Source of the DNA: Diplonema papillatum
Lineage: Eukaryota > Euglenozoa > Diplonemea > Diplonemida > Diplonemidae
NCBI GenBank assembly: GCA_030068145.1
Contig: JAPJBO010000197.1
Location: 62,001-126,000, forward strand
Direction of reading: 5' to 3'
Length of the DNA: 64,000 nt
In this document: piece by piece, positions 39,598-50,746 of the stretch
Position numbering within the stretch: the stretch's first letter is position 1
How the letters are laid out: each line of letters opens with the position of its first letter
Position numbers and translations under genes: made by a program
The notes under the pieces: model-generated
What the model was told of the DNA's origin: nothing
Seen by the model: only the letters and a program-made list of their open reading frames with translations
Database searches by the model: none

Positions 39598-40773
39598 TAC
39601 ACCTTCTAAATAACCAAGGCGTGGTGTACGTCACTACTCCGGAGTTTGGAACGGTTGTCACTGTGGTACCAATGGAGCCTTTGCTAACAAAATACAGATT
39701 CAGCGGGCCCGGTCCTCTACCCGGCACGACCTGTACGAGTGGTGCCAGCAGCCAGAAGCAAGAAGGTTGCGAAGGCTGGGCCAGTGGCATTTCTGGCGCC
39801 GATCCTTTGAGTTCTAGGGGAAAGTGCAAGTACGTGTTTGGACGGCAAGCGCTCAAGCGTCTACTTGAAGCCACAGACCAGATCAGCGTCGGGTACAGTT
39901 CAGGAAAGCCAAAGTAGTGGAAGGGGAGAAGTGCAAGCACGTGCTTGGAGCTAGCTAAACCGCTCACCCGTCTTTTGTAGCCTCGACCCATCAGGCGGAC
40001 CACTAGCGGTGGGTACAGCGGCGCACGTTGCCGATCAGGAGTGCTACCGCTTTGACAGAGACGTCTGCTGCGCACAAACGAGCGTGTCAATCAGACATTC
40101 GGGGTGAACGCTGAAGCCGACGCGCCTGTTCGCCTGGCGTGCAGCTTTTCGGATACGACTGGTCGCATGCCCTGTCGCAAGTGCACTGACGTTGGCCACT
40201 CCAGCTTCCCTTTGACGGAAATGCCGAAGCGGGTTTGATTCTACTCCGGGCCAAAGTGCACGTTTGCCAGGTAACTATTCTTGTTTGAGGCCAAGTGCGC
40301 ACTTGCCTGCTGCTAGCTGGTTTGGCTGACTGAGGCTGTGGTCTAGGCACGAACAAGAATGAACAAGCTTCCTGCCAAGTTCCTGGTCCGTCAGAAACAA
40401 CACCACGGGCCCCTCGAGCCTCGTGGCAGAATTTGAGGAGGTGGTCTCAGCATTTTTCAAGCACGCCGGCTCATGGCGCTAGATTTTACGGGCAGTTGCA
40501 GTTTCCTGATCGGCCGGAACAAACAAATCTCACTGCCGAATTGGGTGGTCAGCCGCAGTGCAGAGCACTACCCCGCACCCGTGCTTCGGCTTGTAGAGAC
40601 TGGCACGTGCGGCAACCTCCCTACCCGCACTTTGGCTATGCATCCACCGAATCTGAACTGCGTCAGCGGAACTGTTTACCGCATAGCAACACGAGCTCTG
40701 TCGTGCATGTCAACCCGTCGGGGCACAGAGACGACTCCCGGCAGTTGGCCATGTCAAATGTGCAACCGTGGAG
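39598..40773. other. Intergenic; no gene seen
   Basis: This lies downstream of the duplicated PPR-like gene end. Short ORFs on both strands have a random composition. Confidence 0.4.
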
Positions 40774-41280
40774 TTCAGATTCGGCTGGTTGCATCATCGA
40801 GAGGCAACTGCGGAATGGCTGGCGCCGGCACCGTGGCGGCCCGGTCTGAGTCGGGCCTGAGCGCAGCTCTTCGGCGAGGAAGAGTCCCTGTCCAGGATGG
40901 CTGCGCTGTACCGGGCTGCAGCGGCGGCGTCGCCGCACTTGCGGGCGAAGTGGTGCCGGCAGACGGCGTCCAGCATCGCGTGCCGCTGCGTGAAGGCGGC
41001 CTCGGCCTCAGGTGTGCCCACGCAAGCCAGGCATTTGAAAAGTGTCCGAAACAACGTCCGCCGCGCTTGCACCCGGCGGCAGCCGTACACAAACAGAAGC
41101 CGGTCCAAGTCTCCAGCTGCCGCGACGCATTCCACGGCGGCGCATACATGTGCATCCGTGGGCGGCGCCGGCTGCCTCCCCCCACCACACCGCGCGACTG
41201 CATTAAAAAGTGTCCACGTGCCGGCGGCACAGGTGCAGGTGGGAAAGCAGCGGTTGCTTGGAAAGCGCTGAGACCACTCG
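40774..41280 (-). pseudogene. Tandem partial copy of the PPR-like gene 3' end
   Basis: It aligns from end to end with 41281-41830: the same last residues (DDATSRI against DDAISRI), the same RAATVPAPAIPQLPL block and the same region of MECVAAAGDLDRLLFVYGCR. Indels throw the frame out in several places, so no continuous product can be made. Since the duplicate sits 3' of the intact gene on the minus strand, it is a tandem duplication of about 0.5 kb. Confidence 0.85.
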
Positions 41281-41283
41281 ACT

Positions 41284-42651
41284 TCAGATTCGGCTGATTG
41301 CATCATCAAGAGGCAACTGCGGAAGGGCTGGCACCGGCACCGTGGCGGCCCGGTCTCGGGTTGGGGCTGAGCGCAGCTCTTCGGCGAGGGAGAGTCCCCT
41401 GTCCAGGATGGCTGCGCTGTACCGGGCGGCGGCGGCGTCGTTGCCGCACTTGCCGGCGAGCTCGGCGAGGTGGTGCCGGCAGACGGCGTCCAGCATCGCG
41501 TGCCGCTGCGCGAAGGCGGCCTCGCGCCCCGCGGCTTCGAACGCCTCGGGTGTGCCCACGCAAGCCAGGCACTTGAAAAGTGCCCGAAACAGCGTCCGCC
41601 GCGCCTGCACCCGCCGGCAGCCGTACACAAACAGAAGCCGGTCCAAGTCTCCAGCCGCCGCGACGCATTCCATGGCGGCGTGCACATGCGCGTCGGTCGG
41701 CGGCGTCGGCTGCCCCCACGCCCCGCGCGACCGGACGAAGAAGTGCAGCCCGGTCCCCGGGTCCGCGTGCCGCCGGCACAGCCGCAGGAGGGCCAGCAGC
41801 GGCTCCTGCGCGGCGGCCTCGCCCGCTCCGCACAGCCGCGTCGACAGCGCCGCCCCCGCCGCCGCCGTCGCTGGGACCAAACCGCAGAACCGCGGCGGGG
41901 CCGGCCCGTTGGTGGCCAGCCAGGTCGCCGGCTGCACGGGCAGCCCGGGGCGCCTCGAAAACGAGGCGCGTGATGTGGCCCAGTCTTGGTACACCTGCAC
42001 CCCCTCCGACACTGACCGTGACACGGCGACTAGCAACCCGCAGAGTCGGTTCACGTCAGCCAGAGAAACGGCCGCGTCACGCTCCGGTTGGTGGGTCACG
42101 TGGTTGCCGTTGGAGGGGTGGGGCCCTGCTTCGATGCTCGCCGTGCGGGCGCAGCACGTCGTCCACCTGCGCAGGGCCCGTCTTGTGAGGTCGTACGCGG
42201 CTTTGGCAAGACGCCGCCCCCGGGCGACGTTGCCGGTGCGAACTGCGATCAACGCTGCGACGGTGGCAACCGCGAACGACCCCCCGCGCGCCCTCTCGAA
42301 CCCTTTGACGTGTGCGGCGAGATCCGGCGAGTGCCGCGCGAGCTCCATGTCGTAGAGCTGCCGCAGGTAGTACTCCCCGACCCGCCTCAAGACCCAGTTC
42401 GGCGGCGCGCTCTTCCGCTGCTGCCTCGACTGCTTCCGGCGGCTGACCGCCAGGTGGTCGAGATGCAGCTGGACCTCGTCGAGCGGCACGGCTGGTGCCC
42501 TGCAACTCAGCAGGTACCCGAACCACTGCGTGGACACGCGCTTGGTGTCTTCCTCCCGCCACCGCTGCCGCAGCCAGTCGGCGGTGCCTTGGAAGCTTTT
42601 CTTCTGGACTTCCAACTGGAACCGGCGTTCGAGGACCGGGCACCACTTCAT
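41284..42651 (-). CDS. PPR/TPR-like helical-repeat protein
   Basis: An intronless ORF of 455 residues from an ATG. The sequence is almost wholly alpha-helical, with Arg-rich helices; helix pairs such as DAHVHAAMECVAAAGDLDRL followed by RRTLFRALFKCLACVGTPE resemble pentatricopeptide-type repeats, which bind organellar RNA. I count at most three convincing repeats, well below the usual number, so TPR-like or lineage-specific is also possible. No clear mitochondrial presequence is seen, although residues 1-40 are basic and hydrophobic in places. Its 3' third has been duplicated directly downstream. Confidence 0.7.
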   Translation of the reverse strand: MKWCPVLERRFQLEVQKKSFQGTADWLRQRWREEDTKRVSTQWFGYLLSCRAPAVPLDEVQLHLDHLAVSRRKQSRQQRKSAPPNWVLRRVGEYYLRQLYDMELARHSPDLAAHVKGFERARGGSFAVATVAALIAVRTGNVARGRRLAKAAYDLTRRALRRWTTCCARTASIEAGPHPSNGNHVTHQPERDAAVSLADVNRLCGLLVAVSRSVSEGVQVYQDWATSRASFSRRPGLPVQPATWLATNGPAPPRFCGLVPATAAAGAALSTRLCGAGEAAAQEPLLALLRLCRRHADPGTGLHFFVRSRGAWGQPTPPTDAHVHAAMECVAAAGDLDRLLFVYGCRRVQARRTLFRALFKCLACVGTPEAFEAAGREAAFAQRHAMLDAVCRHHLAELAGKCGNDAAAARYSAAILDRGLSLAEELRSAPTRDRAATVPVPALPQLPLDDAISRI

Positions 42652-44419
42652 CGTACGTTTTCTTCTGTTTCACGGCCGTCTTTTCGGCTCCATAATTGCG
42701 CCCCCTGGGGTTGCTGCTTGTTGGTTGTATGCGACATATGTCGTTCGCCGGGGCCGGTACCCGCATGGCAAGTAGCTAAATGCTTGATTCCGGTTATGGA
42801 TTTTGCAGCGGTTCTTTGAACCTGCTGGTGGCTCTCGCTATTTGGGTTGACCGGCTCGAACAGGTTGGTTCTGCTCTTGCCTGGGCCATGCAATCGTCGA
42901 TTTGCAGGAGAGTGCAGCGGTACAACCTATGTGAGAGCAGGCTTTCCGTTCGTGAGGGTAGACTCACCAAAAGCGCGTCTGTAGTGGCTTCGTCTCGTTT
43001 GACACCTGCGCCACAAGGAACCTGGGCATCGTGAATGAGCTGCAGCCTATTGACCGTATCAGGCCAGGCCCTGCCGGATGACTTGCCGGCCCTGCGTTGT
43101 TCAAGCGCCCGTCGCAGTTGGTGGCAGTTACGGATTCATTTTCTTGGTTTTGCTGGTGTTCTTGGTGGTGCACTGACGCCGCAGCTTTTGTTTGGCGCCG
43201 CTGCAAGGCCGCACGCTAGTGCATGCTCTGACGTATCTCAACACGCTGGAACAACGAGAACGGGAAGTTTGGACAGAACACCTCACGGAGCAGAAAGAAG
43301 ACACAGAATTGAGGACGCTCCTTCCCACCCCTCTCCCCCTTTGTGAATCTATTTCCGGTGACCTATGTCGATTGCTGCTCTTTCTTCACTCTCTTTCAGC
43401 CCCCGAGGGGAAGTGTGCCCTTCTCTCTCTGTCTTGGACGGTCGCAGTCTTTGCCTTTCGTTTCCCGAGTCTTTCTTCTCGGACTCGGTGTACCGTGTTA
43501 AGGAATGATTTGCTGTTCTTTCTTTACTCTCGCCCGGGCCGAGCTTTAGGCAAGCAAGATACCGTCAAATATGCATCTCTACAAGGTCAACAATGCTCGC
43601 TGAGCAAGCAACCTACGCGAAGGAAGGCCCTGGTGCAAGCTCATGAGTTTTTTGGTAGTGCACGCGAGTGTTGCGGATGGGCAACTGCGCGTATGCCGTC
43701 CTTAGATGCACTAATGCTACGCGTGCTGAAACTGCGGTCACCAGAACACGTGTCCAGCAATTGCGTTCATTTGCCAGGATGAAGTATCATCCGTTTTCTT
43801 CGACACTCTAATTATTAGGCATCGGGGCTCTCCTCCCTAGCTGCTCAGTTCTAAAACTTGAGCCGAAAAGCGTGGAAGCCCCGACGTTACTCCAAGTTGA
43901 AGCTCGGCAGATACGGTTGCACGTTTCTTTGCCGAGTCCAGTTCGCGCCATGGCCACCACTTCGTTTCGGTTTGCATGTCTTGAGGTCGCTTTGAGGATG
44001 GGGTGTTCGACCTCATCCACCAGCACCCTAACTATTGAGAGACGGTTTCGAAACAATAAGGACCCCAGCGGAGCGTTGACAGCTTGTTGACTGCTTGGAT
44101 GATTTTGCGGAAACGCCCCGCAAGCTCGGCCCATGACTCTTCAGCGTCCATCGCAGGGTTTTGAAACTTTGTTTGACGTGAGTCCTTTTCGGTATCTATT
44201 CCTAGATTTTCCCCCACCCCGCCCCCCCCTCGAGAGGAGGAGGTGCCCCTAGAGGAACTGTATCTGGCACGATTAGAATCCTTATCTACTTGCAACTTTT
44301 CTTCCCTCGAAGGAGCGCGCTCGTGCGAAAAGAGGGAATTCGCGCTTCCTTCCTCGTGGTTCCGCGCGTGCGGCTTTCCGTAACCAATTGACAATTGGAC
44401 CCCGATAACAAACCTTTAC
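42652..44419. other. Intergenic; no gene seen
   Basis: A 1.8-kb 5' flank of the PPR-like gene. At about 43690-43735, GTCCTTAGATGCACTAATGC with TACGCGTGCTGAAACTG weakly resembles an 18S rRNA segment near CCTTAGATGTTCTGGGC; I do not call it. Confidence 0.4.
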
Positions 44420-44640
44420 CCGAATAAGCACTTGTCTTGTAGGAAACTCTCGAGAACACCGCCAGTCGCGGACTAAAACAGGAGGAGATGTGTACTGCAA
44501 CCCACACGAAACACAGGTGCCTAGGCCTGGGTCGAGTGCGGGCTAGACCCGTTTTGTAGCTGCAATGCCCGCCCCCCTTCCTTCTCCAGCCTCCATCGGA
44601 ACAAGCACCGGGCGGCGCCTCCGAGCAATCTTTACGGGAG
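44420..44640 (-). repeat. Rep-A, degenerate reverse copy
   Basis: Read in reverse: GAGTTTCCTACAAGACAAGTGCTTAT at the tail, CACGAAACACAGGTGCC in the middle and AGGCGCCGCCCGG at the head. Several blocks are diverged or replaced, so this is an old copy. Confidence 0.5.
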
Positions 44641-44749
44641 AGGAGTTTCCCCCCCACGTTCATGTGTATTCTTCTTCACCTTTGAGTCGCAGTGTTTACA
44701 AAAAATCGGTGCAGTCTTTGATATATTTTCGTTCTCTCTGAATAGCATG

Positions 44750-45610
44750 GGTGTACCGGGGAAAGCCTAATACACGGGAGCCAAGCTTCACGTGTTCGGC
44801 GGTACTGCAGAGCCACGGGCCTACGGGTCAAGTGGCTACCGATTTCCCAAACTAAAGCATCAAGGCGTGGCGCACCTTGGGGCTTGGCGCTCGCGCTGAA
44901 CACAAGCTCGTCGAGGCGGTCAGCCACAGGGCAAAGCGGACGGGTTTGTGGCACTGTGCTGCCTCCGACTCAAGCTTTGCAAGCTGTGGTTGACCGTCAC
45001 GTTCCTGGACCAGGAGCGGCCTTTTTCTTTTCTTTTTCTTCTTCTGAATAGCATGGGTGTACCGGGGAAAGCCTGATACACGAGCCAAGCTTCACGTGTT
45101 CGGCGGCTACGGGCCTACGGGTCAAGTGGCTACCAATTTCCCGAAATAAAGCATCAAGGCGTGGCGCACTTTGGGCTTGGCGCTTGCGCTGAACACAAGC
45201 TCGTGGAGACGGTCAGCCACAGGGCAGAGCGGACCAGCACAGACTCAAGCCTTGGTTGACCGCCACCGGAGCGGCCTTTTTCTTTCATATTGTTCTGATC
45301 TCTTTATTCCCGCCCTTGAATAGGTACCGGGGAAAGCCTGCTACACGGGAGCCAAGCTTCGGCGGTACTGCAGAGCCACGGGCCTACGGGTCAAGTGGCT
45401 ACCGATTTCCCAAACTAAAGCATCAAGGCGTGGCGCACCTTGGGGCTTGGCGCTCGCGCTGAACATAAGCTCGTCGAGACGGTCAGCCGCAGGGCAGAGC
45501 GGACGGGGTTGTAGCACTGTGCTGCCTCCGACTCAAGCTTTGCAAGCTGTGGTTGACCGTCACGTTCCTGGACCAGGGGCGGCCTTTTTCTTTTTCTTTT
45601 TCTTCTTCTT
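44750..45610 (+). repeat. Rep-C, three adjacent copies
   Basis: Copies begin at about 44750, 45053 and 45323, each with GTACCGGGGAAAGCCTG, CCAAGCTTC, GGGCCTACGGGTCAAGTGGC, AAAGCATCAAGGCGTGGCGC and AGCTCGTCGAGACGGTCAGC. Each ends in GAGCGGCCTTTTT and a long pyrimidine tract (TTTTCTTTTTCTTCTTCT). The middle copy has lost about 50 bp. Tails are joined directly to the next head. The T/C-rich 3' end and head-to-tail joints are SINE-like, but I find no A or B box. Confidence 0.85.
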
Positions 45611-45788
45611 CTTCGTTCTTGTTCTGAAGGGCAGTTCCGGAACAGCGGCTGCACGGGAAGTGATAAACGAAGACTTCGTCGAAGTCACCAAAAAAAAGGG
45701 CCAATACAAGAAAATCTCCCCTCAAGAGGTCGATACCAGCACACGAAGAGCCAGAATACGTGACCTTGGCAATTTCGCCATCTCGTGA
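45611..45788 (+). other. Short protein-like ORF end, plus strand
   Basis: Directly after the third Rep-C copy the frame reads AAREVINEDFVEVTKKKGQY then KKISPQEVDTSTRRARIRDL and stops at 45788. The composition is convincingly protein-like, but there is no start and no neighbour to join. It may be a scrap of a gene or element ORF carried with the repeats. Confidence 0.3.
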
Positions 45789-45916
45789 TCTGTCGATGCC
45801 GATTGTCAGCTACTTCGTTTATCAGCTCAAAGCCCCTACTCGGCTTTGTCTTCTTCGCGACAGCTTGTGTCAGGCTAGCCCACCGAGAGGGGGGGTTTCT
45901 TTTCTTTTTTTGTATA

Positions 45917-46125
45917 AGCACCTGCTTTGTAGGAAATGCTTGAGGAGACTGCCAGTTGCGATAGATCAAAGGAGGTAAATGTGCTGCAGCCCACACGAAA
46001 CACAGGTAAATCTGGGTTCAGTGGCGGGCGTAAGCGTTCAACGAAAAAGACTCACTTTGTAGTTGTATTGTTTCTCCCCCTCTAGGCTCCTTCGAAGCAA
46101 GCACAAGGCAATCCCTCGAGTATTT
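45917..46125 (-). repeat. Rep-A, reverse copy, nearly complete
   Basis: It runs from the tail (TATAAGCACCTGCTTTGTAG at 45914) to the head (CAATCCCTCGAGTATTTTTC at 46110). In this direction the stretch 46006-46085 starts with CACAG|GTAAAT and ends with TTTCTCCCCCTCTAG, that is, intron-like borders. Confidence 0.85.
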
Positions 46126-47251
46126 TTCCCGGCCGGGGGTGCTAGAGCTAGCTTTTTCCTCGGTTTTGAGCTTAAGCGGGAATGCTCAAGCCGGCCCCAA
46201 CTTCATTCCTTGTTTCCAACCTTTTCCTCTGCTTATTGCTGGTTTTGTCTACGCGTTACTCCAGCACCTCAAACCTTCTCTTCTTCGCCGGGCATATCGT
46301 CCCCTCACTCGACACATCAAGCCGTACACAATCCCCTCCATATGGTCTAACTTGCCGATTCCAGCAATTATCTCTGTCATTTTCGTTTATTCGCAGACCC
46401 GCAAAACCCGCAAACCCGGGTTTGCGCAGTCTAATGAACCCCCCAAGCAGAGGATGTGCTGCTTTCCTTGAAGTTTCGGTGGAATATTTCTTACCGAATC
46501 GATCATCAGCGACTGGTGCAAAACTACACGCAGGCTAAAAAAGTAACCATGTACAGGCTTGATCGTGGAGGAGCGGGGGCCTTGGCGATAGAAGGAGAGG
46601 GGACCTGGCCTAAAACGGTCTTGACTGAGGGTGGCGAACAGGGGAGCAACAGGACACACAAAGGAGGAGAGAGGCAGACAATTAGGTTGGGGGGAAAGTA
46701 TAACTTGGGTATGAAGAGCGCGTGGTGCTCGCACCACTGAGGCCAGGTTTTTAAACCGGATTGTCGGGTTGTGCCTGGGGGAGTGCGGGGTGGAGAAGAC
46801 ACGAGAGCTCGCCCGACTGCAACCTTGCTGCAACCTTGAGAACAACATGTGTAAACGGTGTCCGTTCGTCTTCTTCAGCGACTGGTGGGCGAGCATGATG
46901 TAGCAATTATCTGTTACCGATCACACGATCAGTGCAATGGTTGCCTGCGGCTAAACTCGTGTGACGTAGTCACAGTACTTGGTGTCTTGGCGCCTCTTCA
47001 GAACTGCAAGAGGGTCAATCTGTGATTACTCTCTCTCAGCTTCTTCTGACCACCCCGTAGCCGTGTCAGGGAGCTGTTGTCGTAGGGAAGGGAGGGCGGC
47101 ACTCGATTGTGTTTGCGAAAAGAGCCCGTGATGTTCATCTGCATCAGCAATACGTAATGTATGGCTACGGAGGCAAACGAAAAGCTTCATTCGGTTGGCG
47201 AGCTGCTCTTTTTGTCCAACGCATTGCACCCCCTTGGACAAGACAAAAGTT
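46126..47251. other. Intergenic; no gene seen
   Basis: The plus-strand stretch 46190-46480 is open in several frames but has no protein-like pattern. Nothing else is recognised. Confidence 0.4.
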
Positions 47252-47360
47252 AGAAATACTCGACGTAGCTGCTTCGACTCCGAATGGAAGGGGGGAAATA
47301 TAGAGGTAAGGGGCAAATACAATACAAACACAATCTGATTTGTTCTTCGCTTACACCAAA
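47252..47360 (+). repeat. Rep-D head fragment
   Basis: AATACTCGACGTAGCTGCTT, CGACTCCGAATGGAAGGGG and CAAATACAATACAAACACAA match the left third of the copies at 48345 and 52170. The match ends at CTTACACC in an A-run. Confidence 0.8.
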
Positions 47361-48344
47361 AAAAAGAAAACAGCTAGACAAGGTAAGCGGCGCGGAGCCG
47401 GGAAAACACGGGAGTTGAAAGAAATGCGTAGATTTGGTTTATTCTTTTGCTTTTAGTTGTCGACAACATTATTTACTTTCAGCGTCTTTTCATGCCTTTA
47501 AATGACGGTATTTTTGGTTTTCTTTCTTCACCATGGTTTTTCTGGACTTTATGGTGCCATAGAGAAAAAAAAAAGCTGATGAAGAAGCTCTTGTCTTCCC
47601 AAAACGCACTCCCTCAGGCACCCCCACCCTGTTCTCCAGCTAGAATGCGCTGCAAACGGTCATCCTTCCGCGATAAGATGAGTGCAGATGGTATCAACCA
47701 AGCAGAGAGGTCGTTTTTTGAGTGGTGACGGCACTGTCGGTGAAATCTCCCCCTCAGGGAAAGCCCCTTGCAAGAACGATCCCCGCTACTCGCAAGGCGA
47801 GGTTGTTGTACCTTCTTCAAGGACAACCTGGGATAGCTGACGACACTCCAGAACTAGGGCTCCAAGTCAACCATTAATACATTCCGAAGTGTCCGTCGGA
47901 ACCTCTACCAGAGCTCACACGGTGCGCAGCTGCGGTCTCAGCCGTCTCACTCTCTCTCAAAGCGGGCTCGTAGTAGTAGAAGCAGCAGTTTGGGCTTGAT
48001 ATGTAGCAACGATCTGCGACGAGAGACTGCGCAAGTCGCTGCCGACTACGTCATTGCACGCGTCGTGTCACATGTTTTGGTCGTTCCTTGCCCCGCGTGC
48101 GCTATACCAGCAAAGATTGGGCGAGAAGGGTGGGTCGTTGTTAGTTGGTGCTGGTGTGAGAAGGGTTGGGGGCACCAGTGAATCTGTTTTGGGGAAAAGA
48201 CGCCTGAAGCTTTAGAAACTCACGGCGCCCGCCCTATGTATGGCTCCGACTCGCTAGAACGCACTAACTCGTCTTTTTTGGTGGATCTGCGGAGTATGCA
48301 CCGCAGAGTCCCAGGAAAGGGGAAGGATCTTAGTTTTGTGCTGG
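47361..48344. other. Intergenic; no gene seen
   Basis: A T-rich patch lies at 47430-47560. I see no protein-like ORF and no repeat match. Confidence 0.4.
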
Positions 48345-48645
48345 GGCAGAAATACTCGGCGTAGCTGCTTTGACTCCGAATGGAAGAGGAAATATAGAGG
48401 TAGAAGGGCAAATACAATACAAACACAATCCGATTTGTTCTTCGCGTACACCACAGCGCGTTGTTTTCTCAACTCAGGACTTTTACCTGTTGTGTTTGTG
48501 TGATTTGTCGTGTGGGGTAGACCCGCATGACCTCACGCCCCCTCAATACGTGGTTCGGTAGTTGCAGCTCTTGGGGTCCCTTCCGTTCTTTGTCATGCAG
48601 CATCGTCGAGCATTTCCTTCCAAGCTGGCACTTACGTAAAATGAT
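48345..48645 (+). repeat. Rep-D, complete copy
   Basis: It runs from AATACTCGGCGTAGCTGCTT through TTTGTTCTTCGCGTACACCA, CTCAGGACTTTTACCTG, TTGTCGTGTGGGGTAGACCC, GACCTCACG and GAGCATTTCCTTCC to GCTGGCACTTACGTAAAA. Its ends resemble those of Rep-A. Confidence 0.85.
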
Positions 48646-48666
48646 GCCCCGCATGTGGGGGGGGGT

Positions 48667-48893
48667 TTGCAAGAACGTGCTTGGAATGGGTATGTGCTCA
48701 ACACCGCACTGGTCCCGTCTGCGCCGTGTTTCGGTCCTTTAAGCCACGGACACATAAGGCGGACCATCATCAGCGCGGAACCTGAGTGTCTGCAGACAGG
48801 ACTGCGGTGTGAGTCTGGTTTGTCAGGCGGCTGTTCGTAGCTCGTCACAGCCAGGACCACCCGTGCTACTAGAGCACAGGCGAATCCGTCACG
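48667..48893 (+). repeat. Rep-B dispersed repeat, copy 3
   Basis: Close to identical with the 18158 copy over about 190 bp, then continuing into CCGTGCTACTAGAGCACAGG CGAATCC as in the 4017 copy. It starts about 20 bp after the Rep-D copy ends. Confidence 0.9.
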
Positions 48894-50025
48894 GGGAGAA
48901 GGCCCCTACAACCGTGTCTGAGCAATGTGGGGGGGGGGGGATTTCGGTCTGTTCATACTTTTGGTTCTCCCGTAGCCGCGTCGCTGGTGGCCGTTCAGAT
49001 AGTGCGCCCGGGCAGCTGGCGGCTTCTTCCGCTATTATTTTCGTAAAGGTGGGCAAGGTGGGCACAGCTGCACGCATAGCTACGCAAAGGAGAGAGAAAA
49101 AAAAAGCACAGCTAAGTGCAGTTTCTGGACGAAACGAAAGAAGGCGGGGGGAGGGGTGTGAATGGGGGGCTTTGCTATGCTCACAGGAGAAGGCGGAAAC
49201 CCTGTCAATTGTTAGCAGGGCTCGGCTTTCCATCCCGGTGTTCGGTGCTAGTGTCCATGTCTTGATACAAAGTAGTGAACAGGAGGGCACGGTTCCGGGT
49301 ACCAGGAGGTAAGATGAGTGTGCGGAGGGGGGTGGCTGCTAGTGACTTACCCGCGACGTTCTGGTCGTGTGAGTAGTGTGTCTTTTTCATCAGCCGCGGG
49401 AAGTCGAACGCTAAAGTGCGCCGCTGTGCCAGTATATCAGACCGGGGGCAGCTAGGCACACGGTTGTACCGGCACAAAACGCACGAGTGCAACAGCCGCT
49501 GAGGTTGAGATACCTGCTCGCACTGCACGCGCAGGAGTGCTACTAGGGTGCTTTCGGGAACGGAGGAAGGGGCACGGCAAGTCTTAAAGTGATCGTAGTG
49601 CGTTGGGTAGTTACTCACGACAAGCATGTTGGTGCCCGGTGGGGATGGTGGTAGCTAGAACTGGTGGCGGAAATGGAGGCAAAGAGGACGGTGGTGCGGC
49701 AAGGCTCAGTTGGAAGGGGTGGGCGGGGGGTGCTACTGCACGAGGCGAGAGGAAGTGTGCCCGAAACAAAAACAAACAATAGCTTTCTCGCTGGGCTGTG
49801 ACGTGTGCACGCATGACGCGGAGTACGTCGTAGAGGTACGCTTCAATGGGCGGGGGTAGGGCCCGGTGTGAGGGGCTGTCTGCAAGAGTCTGCAGGAAAT
49901 GATGACGCATTCTAGGGAATGTATAAACACGTCTTGGGCCGAGAGAAGAGAGAGGCGCTGATAGTAAAGGCCGAAGACTTTGTGTCGGCACGACGCACGT
50001 TGGACACGGGCGGAGGGGGGAGATT
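48894..50025. other. Intergenic; no gene seen
   Basis: Between Rep-B copy 3 and the Rep-B-derived array. Purine-rich runs occur (49080-49160); no protein-like ORF is seen. Confidence 0.4.
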
Positions 50026-50746
50026 GCAAGCACCGTGTTTCAGGCCGCGGCCACACTTGACGGATCATCATCAACGTGGAACCTAAGCTTCTGACAGAGC
50101 AGCCATGAGTCTGGTTTGCCCACCTTTGCAAGCACCGAGTTTCAGGCCGCGGCCACACTTGACGGATCATCATCAATGTGGAACCTAAGCTTCTGACAGA
50201 GCAGCCATGAGTCTGGTTTGCCCACCTTTGCAAGCACCGTGTTTCAGGCCGCGGCCACACTTGACGGATCATCATCAACGTGGAACCTAAGCTTCTGACA
50301 GAGCAGCCATGAGTCTGGTTTGCCCACCTTTGCAAGCACCGTGTTTCAGGCCGCGGCCACACTTGACGGATCATCATCAACGTGGAACCTAAGCTTCTGA
50401 CAGAGCAGCCATGAGTCTGGTTTGCCCACCTTTGCAAGCACCGAGTTTCAGGCCGCGGCCACACTTGACGGATCATCATCAATGTGGAACCTAAGCTTCT
50501 GACAGAGCAGCCATGAGTCTGGTTTGCCCACCTTTGCAAGCACCGTGTTTCAGGCCGCGGCCACACTTGACGGATCATCATCAACGTGGAACCTAAGCTT
50601 CTGACAGAGCAGCCATGAGTCTGGTTTGCCCACCTTTGCAAGCACCGAGTTTCAGGCCGCGGCCACACTTGACGGATCATCATCAATGTGGAACCTAAGC
50701 TTCTGACAGAGCAGCCATGAGTCTGGTTTGCCCACCTTTGCAAGCT
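50026..50746 (+). repeat. Seven tandem 102-bp units derived from Rep-B
   Basis: The unit starts GCAAGCACCGTGTTTCAGGC and contains CGGATCATCATCAACGTGGA and CATGAGTCTGGTTTGCCCAC; the marker CAGGCCGCGG recurs every 102 bp from 50041 to 50653. Two unit types alternate: A (CCGTG, CAACG) and B (CCGAG, CAATG), in the order A B A A B A B. The central part matches Rep-B (GGACCATCATCAGCGCGGAA ... GTGAGTCTGGTTTGTC), so the array grew from a diverged Rep-B. Because 102 is a multiple of three, one minus frame (49733-50896) stays open with a 34-residue repeat. Confidence 0.92.

Noticed and set aside
43690..43740. 18S rRNA fragment (CCTTAGATG ... ACGCG)
   Set aside because: Only about 35 bp with several mismatches; too short to separate from chance.
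50026..50746. CRISPR array
   Set aside because: Units are contiguous with no unique spacers and the genome is eukaryotic.
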